From Brevundimonas bacteroides DSM 4726 (GTDB lineage: Bacteria; Pseudomonadota; Alphaproteobacteria; Caulobacterales; Caulobacteraceae), in assembly GCF_000701445.1 (NCBI RefSeq), contig NZ_JNIX01000013.1, positions 62,001-126,000 on the forward strand: a stretch of 64,000 nucleotides of DNA. Reading direction: 5' to 3'. Positions 54,593-63,705 of the stretch are shown one piece after another. The position numbers were made by a program, and so were the translations under genes. Position 1 is the first letter of the stretch. Each line of letters starts with the position of its first letter. The notes beneath the pieces are model-generated. The model saw only the letters and a program-made list of their open reading frames with translations, was not told the origin of the DNA and searched no databases.

Positions 54593-56191
54593 ATGACCGA
54601 TGCCGCCTGGACCGCCTTCGACGCCGCCGCCGACCGGGACCGCGAGGCCAAGATCCTGGATCAGTTCGCGGCCGATCCGGACCGTCTGTCGCGGATGACG
54701 CTGGAGGCGGCGGGCCTGTGGCTGGACCTGTCGAAACAGAGCTGGACGCGGGAAGCCTTCGACGCCTGTCTGGAGCTCGCTCGCGCGTCAGGCGTGGAGG
54801 CGGCGCGAGCGCGGCTGTTCGGGGGCGAGGCCGTCAATGACACCGAGGGCCGGGCGGTTCTGCACCCCGCGCTGAGGGCGGCGGACGGAGCGGAGTTCCG
54901 GGCTCTGGGCGAACCCGTGTCGGCCGAGGTGGCCGAGGTCCGCGGCGCCATGGCCGAGTATGCGACCGCCGTGCGCGAAGGCCTTGAGACCGGGGCGACG
55001 GGCAAGGCCTTCAAGGCCATCGTCCACGTCGGCATCGGCGGGTCGGACCTGGGGCCGCGCCTGGCGTGGGACGCGCTGCGGCCGCTGGACCCGGCGATCG
55101 ATGTGCGCTTCGTCGCCAACATCGACCCGCGCGACATGGCCGAGGCCCTGACCGGGCTCGATCCGGAGACAACGCTGGTGATCGTCGTGTCCAAGACCTT
55201 CACGACGCAGGAGACGCTGGCCAATGCCGAGCGGGCCAAGGCCTGGCTGGCCAAGGCCCTGCCCGAGGCCGGACGCGAGAAGCACTTCATCGGAGTGACG
55301 GCGGCGCCGGACCGGGCGCAGGCCTTCGGCTGCGGACGGACCTTCGCCTTCCGCGACTGGGTCGGCGGGCGATACTCCCTGTGGTCGGCGGTCAGCCTGT
55401 CCTGCGTCATCGGCCTGGGGCCGGAGGTGTTCGGACGGATGCTGGACGGCGCGCGGGCGATGGACGCGCACTTCCTAAACGCGCCGCTGGAGAGGAACGC
55501 GCCGGTCCTGATGGGGCTGGCCCAGGTCTGGAACGTCGACGGGCTGAAGCGGCGGGCGCGCAGCGTCGCCCCCTATGCCCACGGGCTCCGCCGCCTGCCC
55601 GCCTTCCTGCAGCAGCTGGAAATGGAATCGAACGGCAAGCGGGTCAGGCGGGACGGCTCGCCCGCGACGCGCGGGACCTGTCCGGTCGTGTTCGGCGAGC
55701 CCGGCACCAACGGCCAGCACGCTTTCTTCCAGCAGATCCACCAGGGTCCGGAGGTCGTGCCCGCCGAATTCGTGGTCGTGCGCCGGACGCACGGCGACGC
55801 GGCGGAGGCGCCGCTGTGGGCCAATGCCCTGGCGCATGGGCAGGCGCTGATGCAGGGCAAGACGACCGAGGCGGCGCGCGCCGAGCTGTCGGGCCTCGAC
55901 CCCGCCGAGGCCGACCGGCTGGCGGCGCACAAGACGTTTCCGGGCGACCGGCCCTCGACCACCATCGTGCTGGAGGCCCTGACGCCCGAGGCGGTGGGCG
56001 CCCTGATCGCCCTCTATGAGCACAAGACCTTCGTCGAGGGCGTGATCTGGGACATCAACAGCTTCGACCAGTGGGGCGTCGAACTGGGCAAGGTGCTGGC
56101 CCAGGCGATCCTGAGGGATGTCGAGGCCGGAGGGCCGTCGGACGGACTGGATCCGTCGACGGCCGATCTGCTGACCCGCCTCATGGACTGA
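54593..56191 (+). CDS. pgi: glucose-6-phosphate isomerase
   Basis: A 532-residue PGI that interconverts glucose-6-phosphate and fructose-6-phosphate. The signature motifs are VHVGIGGSDLGPRL (phosphate binding), VVSKTFTTQETL, RDWVGGRYSLWS and GEPGTNGQHAFFQQIHQG with the catalytic Glu and His; the C-terminal Lys region follows in DINSFDQWGVELGK. The length is standard. It stands alone, convergent with the glycine-zipper gene. Confidence 0.97.
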   Translation: MTDAAWTAFDAAADRDREAKILDQFAADPDRLSRMTLEAAGLWLDLSKQSWTREAFDACLELARASGVEAARARLFGGEAVNDTEGRAVLHPALRAADGAEFRALGEPVSAEVAEVRGAMAEYATAVREGLETGATGKAFKAIVHVGIGGSDLGPRLAWDALRPLDPAIDVRFVANIDPRDMAEALTGLDPETTLVIVVSKTFTTQETLANAERAKAWLAKALPEAGREKHFIGVTAAPDRAQAFGCGRTFAFRDWVGGRYSLWSAVSLSCVIGLGPEVFGRMLDGARAMDAHFLNAPLERNAPVLMGLAQVWNVDGLKRRARSVAPYAHGLRRLPAFLQQLEMESNGKRVRRDGSPATRGTCPVVFGEPGTNGQHAFFQQIHQGPEVVPAEFVVVRRTHGDAAEAPLWANALAHGQALMQGKTTEAARAELSGLDPAEADRLAAHKTFPGDRPSTTIVLEALTPEAVGALIALYEHKTFVEGVIWDINSFDQWGVELGKVLAQAILRDVEAGGPSDGLDPSTADLLTRLMD

Positions 56192-56203
56192 GGCGGGCCG
56201 GCC

Positions 56204-56833
56204 TCAGTAGTTGCGCCAGCGGCGGTCGTCGCGACGGTCATCCCGGCGGTCACGGTGGTCGTCCCGGCGGTTCGAGCGCCAATCGCGGCGGTCGTCCCGG
56301 CGATCGCGCCGATCGTCACGCAGAATGCCGCGTTCATAGCGATCGTAGCCGTCGCGGCTGTTGATGCCGTTCTCGCGTTCCCAGTGGCCCCGGTTCCGCC
56401 AGCAGCGGCCGTCCCGATAGTAGTCGCAGTCGCTGCGATAGGAGCCGTGGCTGTTGTAGCCGTAGGACGGGTAAGACGAACCGTATCCATAGCCATACGA
56501 TGGGTAGGCCGAGCCGTAGCTGTATCCGTAAGACCCGCCGTAGCCGCGATAGCCGCGACGGTCGTCGTCCGAAGACGCGACCCCAAGCGCGGCCCCGGCA
56601 AGCGCCCCGGTCGCCACCGCCCGTCCGTCGCCCTCGCCGATGATGGCCCCGGCGATACCGCCTACGACCGCGCCGAGGATGGCGTTCTCGGCCGCGTCGT
56701 CGTCGTCATCGTGCCGATCGTAATGGCGACGGTCATGGCGGCTCTGCGCCTCGGCGGGCGCGGCCACGGCGGCCAGACCAGAGGACAGGACAAGGGCGGC
56801 GGCCCCGGCGACGAACAGACGGCTGATCTTCAT
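56204..56833 (-). CDS. glycine-zipper envelope protein with Tyr/Gly and Arg/Asp repeats
   Basis: A 209-residue exported protein (signal to about residue 30, AEAQ). A His/Asp-rich stretch precedes a glycine zipper (ILGAVVGGIAGAIIGEG, ALAGAALGVAS). Tyr/Gly repeats (GSAYPSYGYGYGSSYPSYGY) come next, and an Arg/Asp tail made of RDDRRD-type units closes the protein. The repeats are low-complexity and likely surface-exposed. It resembles the smaller glycine-zipper gene at 49692. The end of the ORF forms a hairpin with the pgi end. Confidence 0.82.
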   Translation of the reverse strand: MKISRLFVAGAAALVLSSGLAAVAAPAEAQSRHDRRHYDRHDDDDDAAENAILGAVVGGIAGAIIGEGDGRAVATGALAGAALGVASSDDDRRGYRGYGGSYGYSYGSAYPSYGYGYGSSYPSYGYNSHGSYRSDCDYYRDGRCWRNRGHWERENGINSRDGYDRYERGILRDDRRDRRDDRRDWRSNRRDDHRDRRDDRRDDRRWRNY

Positions 56834-56938
56834 GATGCCCCTCCATGCCTTCTCAGCGACGTTGGCTCACCCTTGAGCGAACAGCGACTGACGAAACCGG
56901 TTTGCGCCTCAAAACCTGAACGGGCGCGTCAGGATTCC

Positions 56939-56954
56939 GTTCATCTGGCGTTCA
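56939..56954. promoter_or_regulatory. GTTCA-N6-GTTCA direct repeat, candidate regulator site
   Basis: Two GTTCA words start 11 bp apart (56939 and 56950), in the intergenic region between the glycine-zipper gene (106 bp upstream of its start) and groES. The only other perfect copy I found (as TGAAC-N6-TGAAC) is upstream of the PepSY-like gene next to an OmpR-type regulator. It also fits the LexA core GTTC-N7-GTTC. Confidence 0.4.
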
Positions 56955-56970
56955 TCGGCCGGGTTCGGGC

Positions 56971-56999
56971 CTTGACGCGACAAGCGCCTGGACCTATCT
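56971..56999 (+). promoter_or_regulatory. putative groESL promoter
   Basis: CTTGAC at 56971-56976 and CTATCT at 56994-56999 are spaced 17 bp, which fits a sigma-70 or heat-shock-sigma promoter. A degenerate CIRCE lies 11 bp downstream, as in the heat-shock operons of related bacteria. Confidence 0.55.
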
Positions 57000-57009
57000 G
57001 CACCGCGCG

Positions 57010-57036
57010 TTAGCACTCGACGGTCACGGCTGCTAA
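57010..57036 (+). promoter_or_regulatory. degenerate CIRCE element (HrcA operator)
   Basis: TTAGCACTC, a 9-bp spacer and GGCTGCTAA match the CIRCE consensus TTAGCACTC-N9-GAGTGCTAA with two mismatches in the right arm. It lies 60 bp upstream of groES, where the HrcA repressor would bind. The hrcA gene is not in the window. Confidence 0.85.
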
Positions 57037-57096
57037 TCCGTGCCGCAGGGCGGCTGACTAAAGACCTTTATTTCGAGCTCATCGGAGAACTCACAG

Positions 57097-57384
57097 ATGG
57101 CGTTTCGTCCTCTCGGCGACCGCGTGCTGGTCAAGCGCGTGGAAGAAGAATCCAAGACCAAGGGCGGGATCATCATCCCCGACACCGCCAAGGAAAAGCC
57201 CCAGGAAGGCGAAGTGATCTCGGTCGGCCCCGGCCTGCGCGACGAGACCGGCAAGGTCAACGCGCTGGAGCTGAAGGCCGGCGACCGCATCCTGTTCGGC
57301 AAGTGGTCGGGCACTGAGGTCAAGCTGGAAGGCGAAGACCTGATAATCATGAAGGAGTCAGATGTGCTGGGCGTGCTTGCTTAA
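57097..57384 (+). CDS. groES: co-chaperonin GroES
   Basis: A 95-residue GroES that caps the GroEL barrel. The mobile-loop region [19 protein letters not shown] and the dome residues are canonical, and the C-terminal beta-hairpin VLGVLA is present. GGAGA 10 nt upstream supports the ATG. It precedes groEL by 55 nt and shares its CIRCE-controlled promoter. Confidence 0.97.
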   Translation: MAFRPLGDRVLVKRVEEESKTKGGIIIPDTAKEKPQEGEVISVGPGLRDETGKVNALELKAGDRILFGKWSGTEVKLEGEDLIIMKESDVLGVLA

Positions 57385-57397
57385 GCACCGGCGCTGA

Positions 57398-59083
<1,686 letters not shown>

Positions 59084-59151
59084 GCACGTCGAGGCGCACA
59101 CAGCGCGCCTCGGGAAGTCTTGTCATCCCGGCCTCCGAGCCGGGACAGAGA

Positions 59152-59183
59152 GGGCGGGTCCGGCGACGGGCCCGCCCTTTTTC
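59152..59183 (+). terminator. rho-independent terminator of groESL
   Basis: A stem of about 11 bp (GGGCGGGTC with GGGCCCGCCC) closes a GCGA tetraloop and is followed by TTTTTCG. A smaller hairpin (TCCCGGC/GCCGGGA) precedes it at 59125-59145. Confidence 0.9.
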
Positions 59184-59216
59184 GTTGCTGTGAACTAAAG
59201 CAGGGCTTTGCGAGAT

Positions 59217-60335
59217 TTAGACAATCGCGCGTCGGATCATCATCTGTAGAAGCTCTTCGCGCACAAGGACTCTGCCATCAACGATCACTTCGCCGAATGT
59301 ATCGTCGATTATCCGTTCAGTGCCGTTGTGCACGTGAACATGAATTCCGTACTCTTGAGGGCGGGCGGCGGTCCAGACGATAGCGGGCGTAGACGCCCAG
59401 ACCCGGTAGTTGCAGCCCTTGAAATCATCCAGGTTCAAGCCCCTATCCGGCATTACGCAGGTCAGGTGCGTGGCGGAGCGATCATGCAAAGGTTTCAACG
59501 GCGTAGAGATGATCGGACCCTTGCTCCAAGTGCTATCTCGTCCGCAGTTTGCGCAGAAATGTTTTCGGTGTGGTGTTTTTCCAAAGTCACCGAGATCGAG
59601 ATGAGGCTGACCACAGTGCGAACAGTCGATGCACCCCAGCTCTTTGTGAGATTCTAGTGCGCACACGAACTCGAAGGCTGCCGGGGGGGTAATATCTACG
59701 CGGTTCGTGTCACCGCTGGTGAGGAAGCCGCGTCGGCTCGTGTAGGTCGCGGAGATCGCAGGGAAGTCCCGGTCGATAAGCTTCATGGCACCGTGCGCAT
59801 CACGCACATGGACATGTATCTGAGGCGGACGCGGCTTGATCTCCTGCGTAGAAAGCGCTGCCGGCAGCGAACACCAAACGCCGACCTCTGCGTGAGCATC
59901 AAGGTTCACAGAGAACGGGCCAACAAGATAGTTCATTGGTTCGGCGTGACCAACGCATCGGAGCAGGCCTGACGTCTGCAGGGCAGCGATGTCAGCCTTG
60001 GTGCCCCAATGATTTTGGTGCGTGCGACACCACCAGCGATCCACTCCGTGCCGGAACTTTCCAGCATAAACAAAATCGCACGGCACATTCACCTTATCTC
60101 CGTGCTTCGCCGCGAGCTGGTTGAGAAGACGTGGTGATCGAATTTCGACGTTGCCGAGCGTTCGCCCTTGAGCCCAGCAGATCGCAACCTCTTCGTTGGC
60201 AACACTCTCGTTCGAGTATGATAACGGTTCTTCTTCACCGAGCAGATGGCTTTCGCCCTCCATCTCCGAGTTAGCTGCGACCCACCAGAGTTCAATGACC
60301 CCAGATCCAGGGTTCAACCTACGTTGGATGGTCAT
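59217..60335 (-). CDS. zinc-ribbon protein with internal tandem duplication (island gene 5)
   Basis: A 372-residue protein of unknown family. Two copies of one unit are visible: VGVWCSLPAALST...IHVHV (about 152-193) and YRVWASTPAIVWT...IHVHV (about 311-350), each followed by an ID-x-x-F motif. Each unit is preceded by Cys/His clusters: C103, H105, H109, C127 in the first half and C235, C238, C241, C261, C264 in the second, which look like zinc ribbons. It is the last gene of the AT-richer island; GGAGAGG lies just ahead of its start, 14 nt after the DUF6378-like stop. The function is unknown. Confidence 0.7.
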   Translation of the reverse strand: MTIQRRLNPGSGVIELWWVAANSEMEGESHLLGEEEPLSYSNESVANEEVAICWAQGRTLGNVEIRSPRLLNQLAAKHGDKVNVPCDFVYAGKFRHGVDRWWCRTHQNHWGTKADIAALQTSGLLRCVGHAEPMNYLVGPFSVNLDAHAEVGVWCSLPAALSTQEIKPRPPQIHVHVRDAHGAMKLIDRDFPAISATYTSRRGFLTSGDTNRVDITPPAAFEFVCALESHKELGCIDCSHCGQPHLDLGDFGKTPHRKHFCANCGRDSTWSKGPIISTPLKPLHDRSATHLTCVMPDRGLNLDDFKGCNYRVWASTPAIVWTAARPQEYGIHVHVHNGTERIIDDTFGEVIVDGRVLVREELLQMMIRRAIV

Positions 60336-60349
60336 CTACCTCTCCACGC

Positions 60350-60646
60350 CTAGTCCGAAGCGCGGTCGTTCAGAACCATTACGCCACAGCGTGCGTAGCC
60401 AGCGACGTCGACCCATGAATCTAGATGGTCGGGGGTTTGAACCAATCTGACGACCTTCGTCACGATCATCCCGAGGATTTCGCGGATCTGAGGATCTTTG
60501 CATTCGTCAATGATCGTTCGCATGGTCGAAATTCGTCGATAAGTATCCTCGGGCTCGCCATAGACATCACGCCGGTCAAGCGTGACCGTCGCGTATGCGG
60601 CGTCAAACTCGGCGAGGAGGCTATTCGGAGGGTTGCTACTTTTCAT
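60350..60646 (-). CDS. DUF6378-like small protein (island gene 4)
   Basis: A 98-residue protein. RRDVYGEPEDTYRRIS followed by EILGMIVTKVVRLVQ and PDHLDSWVDVAGYARCG has the spacing of the DUF6378 family, small all-helical proteins that are frequent in phages and have a MazG-like pattern of acidic residues. AAGGAG 6 nt ahead of the ATG is strong. The family role is unknown, though a nucleotide-pyrophosphatase fold is suspected. Two-gene spacing and strand tie it to the rest of the island. The call rests on motif memory. Confidence 0.6.
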   Translation of the reverse strand: MKSSNPPNSLLAEFDAAYATVTLDRRDVYGEPEDTYRRISTMRTIIDECKDPQIREILGMIVTKVVRLVQTPDHLDSWVDVAGYARCGVMVLNDRASD

Positions 60647-60707
60647 TGTGGCTCCTTACAGCCGCGTCGCTGGTTTCTGGGCGGGCAGAGGGTCGGATAG
60701 GCCGCCA

Positions 60708-61208
60708 TCACACTTGGTCGCCCATGCAGAAAAAATCAGTCTCTAAGGGCGGCAGAAATCCGCCACTGTCGCGCATCTGAACATAGCCAGCGAAGGCGTC
60801 GGTGCACTTAAGCAGAGAAGCCTCTACGGCAAGCTTGAGCAACCGTAGGCTTCCCATCACACGTGGTGCGCCGAGGAGACCCGAAGCCAGTGTTCGCGCC
60901 GCACGGTCGTCGGTACAGAACGAACTGTTGGTTGCTTCGCAGACCGCAATGGATTCAAGTTCTCCATCGCCGATGTCGTGCTGGTTCACTAGGTCAAGAA
61001 ACCGGTCCGGGGATATCTCTTCATCAGGCACGAACTGAATCCGACCGGCCGCCTGAAGCTCCATTACTTCTGCTACGCAGTCGAGGCCACACTCGGACAC
61101 GACAATAGGAGACATTGTGATCTCGATTTCGGGTAAATCACAAACAACCGCGAGCATCCCGCAGTTGTACAAGTTGATCACAGCGCAAGCATCAATGAGA
61201 AGACGCAC
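60708..61208 (-). CDS. PIN-domain ribonuclease-like protein (island gene 3)
   Basis: A 166-residue protein starting at GTG 61208, inside the end of the ImmA/IrrE-type gene (17-nt overlap). The PIN acidic residues are in place: D6 in RLLIDACAVINL, E39 in VVSEC, D81/E83 in DIGDGELES and D100/D101 in CTDDRAAR. Known PIN proteins of this size are metal-dependent RNases, many of them toxins of type II TA systems. There is no VapB-like antitoxin next to it; the upstream HTH-protease gene is the obvious partner. Confidence 0.82.
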   Translation of the reverse strand: MRLLIDACAVINLYNCGMLAVVCDLPEIEITMSPIVVSECGLDCVAEVMELQAAGRIQFVPDEEISPDRFLDLVNQHDIGDGELESIAVCEATNSSFCTDDRAARTLASGLLGAPRVMGSLRLLKLAVEASLLKCTDAFAGYVQMRDSGGFLPPLETDFFCMGDQV

Positions 61209-62328
61209 GACGAACGTCCATCGATGCGTGTGACGCGTATATGCTCTCGATAGAAGTATTGAGGCGGTCAGCAATCCATGATGGCGATGTCACGCCACTC
61301 TCGACGCTGGCGTGCACGTATCTCATTAAGATCGGAGATACCGCATCAAAATGCACGGTTGGTCGAGGCGGGAGATTTAGGGCGTCAGCCCGTTTCTCCG
61401 GGTTTCCGAAGTTCTTTCGAAGATAATCCGCGAGCGAAGCGGCTCCCCCAGGAGGAAGGAGGTCAAGATCTTCGCATCGTCTTGCAGCGACGTCGAAACT
61501 TACTCCATGAAGTCGCGCAAGTATAAGTATCTCCACATCGCCTATAGCATCACCCGTCGCGCCAATTACGCGTCGGATTTCGTGTAGAGTTCCTCCAACA
61601 GCTTGTGCAGGCAGCAAAAACGCCGATGAAAACGCATCCGCGAAGCCCTCAGCCCGGTTCTTATAGCTGCCTATGCTGCTGGCGAGATCCAGGTGCGCAG
61701 ACTGTAGCGAGTGATGGGCTACGACGTGGCCAAGCTCGTGGCCCAACGTGAATAACATTCGCGCAGGGAAGCGCGGTGACACGAATACAAAAAGATAGCC
61801 TCCAGCCGCAACTGAAGCTCCCTCGTACTTCGAGTTTTTGAGCTGGCTAACGATCAGCCCCTCGAGAGCCAAAAGCCGCTGCGGAAGGTCAATGGCCGGG
61901 CTATCAGGCTCCCCCGGATAAATCACATCGCGAAACTGAGATGCGAGTCGCTGTGCCTCCGCGTAGGATTCTTGACCTCTCAAGGCGAACTCGTTGAGCC
62001 AGTGAGGTAGGTCCTGCCTTTCGGGGAGAACTTTTAGAGCGGCATCCACGAAGCCAGCCAAGCGATCCAGCGTCGGCTCACGCTCCGAGTCAGACACGCC
62101 AGGCGCTCGGAAACGTGCCGCGAGTTCTTGGCTGGTGGAAGGTGATCCAGCCGCCGCAAAGGCACGCATGGATAACTTCAGGCCGCGAGAGAGCGCGCGC
62201 AACTCTGACGCAGTAACCGGAGTTCCGTTGAGAATCGCCTCGACCCGTTCAGGGGCCAAGCGAGTTCGCGCTGCAATCTCGTGTGATTGCAGTGAGAGAG
62301 CTCGAAGGGTGGCGGCGACGTTAGCCAT
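61192..62328 (-). CDS. HTH plus ImmA/IrrE-type metalloendopeptidase (island gene 2)
   Basis: A 378-residue protein with an N-terminal helix-turn-helix (about 5-60, LSLQSHEIAARTRLAPERVE) and a C-terminal gluzincin-type domain. The zinc motif is HELGH (H197, E198, H201) with the distal ligand in the AEGFADAFSSAFLLP helix. ImmA/IrrE proteases usually cleave repressors. The ATG lies 1 nt after the stop of island gene 1, and the end overlaps the PIN gene. Such HTH-protease genes have been linked to PIN or other toxins in comparative genomics, so a TA-like role is likely. Confidence 0.88.
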   Translation of the reverse strand: MANVAATLRALSLQSHEIAARTRLAPERVEAILNGTPVTASELRALSRGLKLSMRAFAAAGSPSTSQELAARFRAPGVSDSEREPTLDRLAGFVDAALKVLPERQDLPHWLNEFALRGQESYAEAQRLASQFRDVIYPGEPDSPAIDLPQRLLALEGLIVSQLKNSKYEGASVAAGGYLFVFVSPRFPARMLFTLGHELGHVVAHHSLQSAHLDLASSIGSYKNRAEGFADAFSSAFLLPAQAVGGTLHEIRRVIGATGDAIGDVEILILARLHGVSFDVAARRCEDLDLLPPGGAASLADYLRKNFGNPEKRADALNLPPRPTVHFDAVSPILMRYVHASVESGVTSPSWIADRLNTSIESIYASHASMDVRRASSH

Positions 62329-62329
62329 T

Positions 62330-62908
62330 CTATGCGGGTTGAGCCTTGATCCCGCGCAGCCAGTCCAGCGTTTTTTCGACTTGCGCGTCATCGAGCCTCG
62401 CCCATCGGCCCATGATGTCAATGACGCGGTTGGCACGAGGCCGCTCTAAAATCGATGAAAGGCGCTCCAAGGTTTCGCTCCGCCCCCGCGCCACTTCTGC
62501 TTCGGTCTCCAGCGCCACCGGATTGATGCCGACAAGGTAGTTTTCCACCCGGGAAGCAAAATTTTTCGCGGAGTGCGTGTCCAGCGGGTGCTTTTGCCCG
62601 TCTGCGCCTACCAACACATTACCTTGGAGTCTGCCTTCATTGTCCCGTCGAAGCCGGTTCTCGGGAAACCGATCATAGGCAGCAAGAGCGCTGATCTTCT
62701 CGGACACCTGAAATCCTCCCACGACGTACTGCTGCACGCCCTTTGTGGTGCCGCTGATCACAAAGACGTGGTCGCCTGGCAGCACAAGACGTCTGATATT
62801 GGGCATACAGCCCCCAAGTGTCGGGGGGCTTCTGAACATCGGATCGTTCAAGTTCCTATTCTTGGCCGGATCAGCGTTGGGGCTGCTGATGTAGATATAG
62901 CCCTTCAT
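62330..62908 (-). CDS. PUA/Nmad2-like protein (island gene 1)
   Basis: A 192-residue protein. The N-terminal half MKGYIYISSPNADP... with GGCMPNIRRLVLPGDHVFVI and YVVGGFQVSEKIS resembles the PUA-like fold of Nmad2-type proteins, which are found in phage and defence loci that deal with modified nucleotides. The second half is helical and charged. GGGAGG lies 7 nt before the ATG. It is the first gene of the five-gene minus-strand island and is nearly fused to the HTH-protease gene. The family call is tentative. Confidence 0.6.
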   Translation of the reverse strand: MKGYIYISSPNADPAKNRNLNDPMFRSPPTLGGCMPNIRRLVLPGDHVFVISGTTKGVQQYVVGGFQVSEKISALAAYDRFPENRLRRDNEGRLQGNVLVGADGQKHPLDTHSAKNFASRVENYLVGINPVALETEAEVARGRSETLERLSSILERPRANRVIDIMGRWARLDDAQVEKTLDWLRGIKAQPA

Positions 62909-62953
62909 GAGCCTGCCTCCCTTGTGGTTGTAGCCAGGCTAGCGACACTCTCT

Positions 62954-62976
62954 TTAGAAGAAAAGCATTGTTCTAA
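62954..62976. promoter_or_regulatory. inverted repeat TTAGAA-N11-TTCTAA, candidate operator
   Basis: A perfect 6-bp inverted repeat with an 11-bp spacer lies 46-68 bp upstream of island gene 1, where a promoter is expected. The HTH domain of island gene 2 could bind it as a dimer. The arms are AT-rich and short, so chance cannot be excluded. Confidence 0.4.
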
Positions 62977-63034
62977 CGCCGCTCGATGATCGGTACGACG
63001 CGTCTTCCGACAAGCTTACTTCTTCGGGGCGCAC

Positions 63035-63049
63035 GAACAAAACAAGAAC
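63035..63049. promoter_or_regulatory. GAAC-N7-GAAC, candidate LexA (SOS) box
   Basis: The word GAAC-AAAACAA-GAAC is the reverse complement of GTTC-N7-GTTC, the alphaproteobacterial LexA consensus. It lies 68 bp upstream of the small gene at 63118 and 127 bp upstream of island gene 1. About two such 8-base hits are expected by chance in 64 kb. Confidence 0.35.
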
Positions 63050-63117
63050 AATTGACTCGCCTTGCGCCCCCTCTGCGGCCTAGATCGGCTCCGGGTCGGC
63101 GTTGTGGAGGATGCGAG

Positions 63118-63348
63118 ATGACGGAGGAGACGGCGGCCCGGTTGCGGGAGGTTCTGGCCGGGATCGATCTGGGGCGAGCCGACGGAAAGATCGGCATCGG
63201 GGTGATGCTGGCCGAGATCGAGCGGGTCGCGCCCCAGGCGATCCTGCAGAGCGCCGCGCGGGTGCAGCTGAGGGCGCTGGGGGTCTCGGTCGCGGGGGCC
63301 TCGGCCGCCGGGACGGACGGCGCCTGTGCGACGGCGTGTTCGCGATAA
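63118..63348 (+). CDS. small protein of unknown function
   Basis: A 76-residue protein starting MTEETAARLREVLAGIDLG, with GGAGG 7 nt before the ATG. The first 50 residues look amphipathic-helical, the last 20 are rich in Ala, Gly and Ser with two Cys (GACATACSR). G+C usage returns to the genome norm. The gene starts 210 bp from the divergent island gene 1, so the region between is the shared control area. I recognise no family. Confidence 0.6.
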   Translation: MTEETAARLREVLAGIDLGRADGKIGIGVMLAEIERVAPQAILQSAARVQLRALGVSVAGASAAGTDGACATACSR

Positions 63349-63705
63349 ATCTGAGTTATCCAAACTCGCGCCGAAAACCTGAAGGCTTTCAACGGCCGGT
63401 GGGAACAAGGCGCGCTGAACGCGCCCGCATTGGGGGATCGCCTATCCTGAGGCGATGGATACGAAACCTCTGAACCGCAGGCCGCATTGGCGGCACAGCC
63501 CGGGTGACCGGGCATGGGATGGCATGCCTCGGCGGGCGGGACCCGCGCCGGGTGGGGGATTTGGCGGTCAATGCAGCCCATGGGCGGCGCGGGTGGCGGA
63601 ATCGTCGACTGCAAATCCGGGTCTGCACAGACTGCCGATACCGCAGATACCGCAGGGTGGCGTCCGGGGCGCCGCCCGGGGCGGGACGGCTCCGGGGCGG
63701 CGGCC
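63349..63705 (+). other. 357-bp stretch without a clear gene
   Basis: No convincing gene is visible. An 84-codon frame (63455-63709) ends in TGA overlapping the next ATG (ATGA), but its composition is Pro/Arg/Gly-rich and unlike a folded protein, so I do not call it. ATACCGCAG occurs twice in succession near 63640. There is no tRNA cloverleaf or terminator. Confidence 0.5.

Noticed and set aside
56188..56207. CTGAGGC/GCCTCAG hairpin between the pgi and glycine-zipper gene ends
   Set aside because: It is GC-rich and bidirectional in position, but neither side has a T-run; it may be a weak attenuator only.
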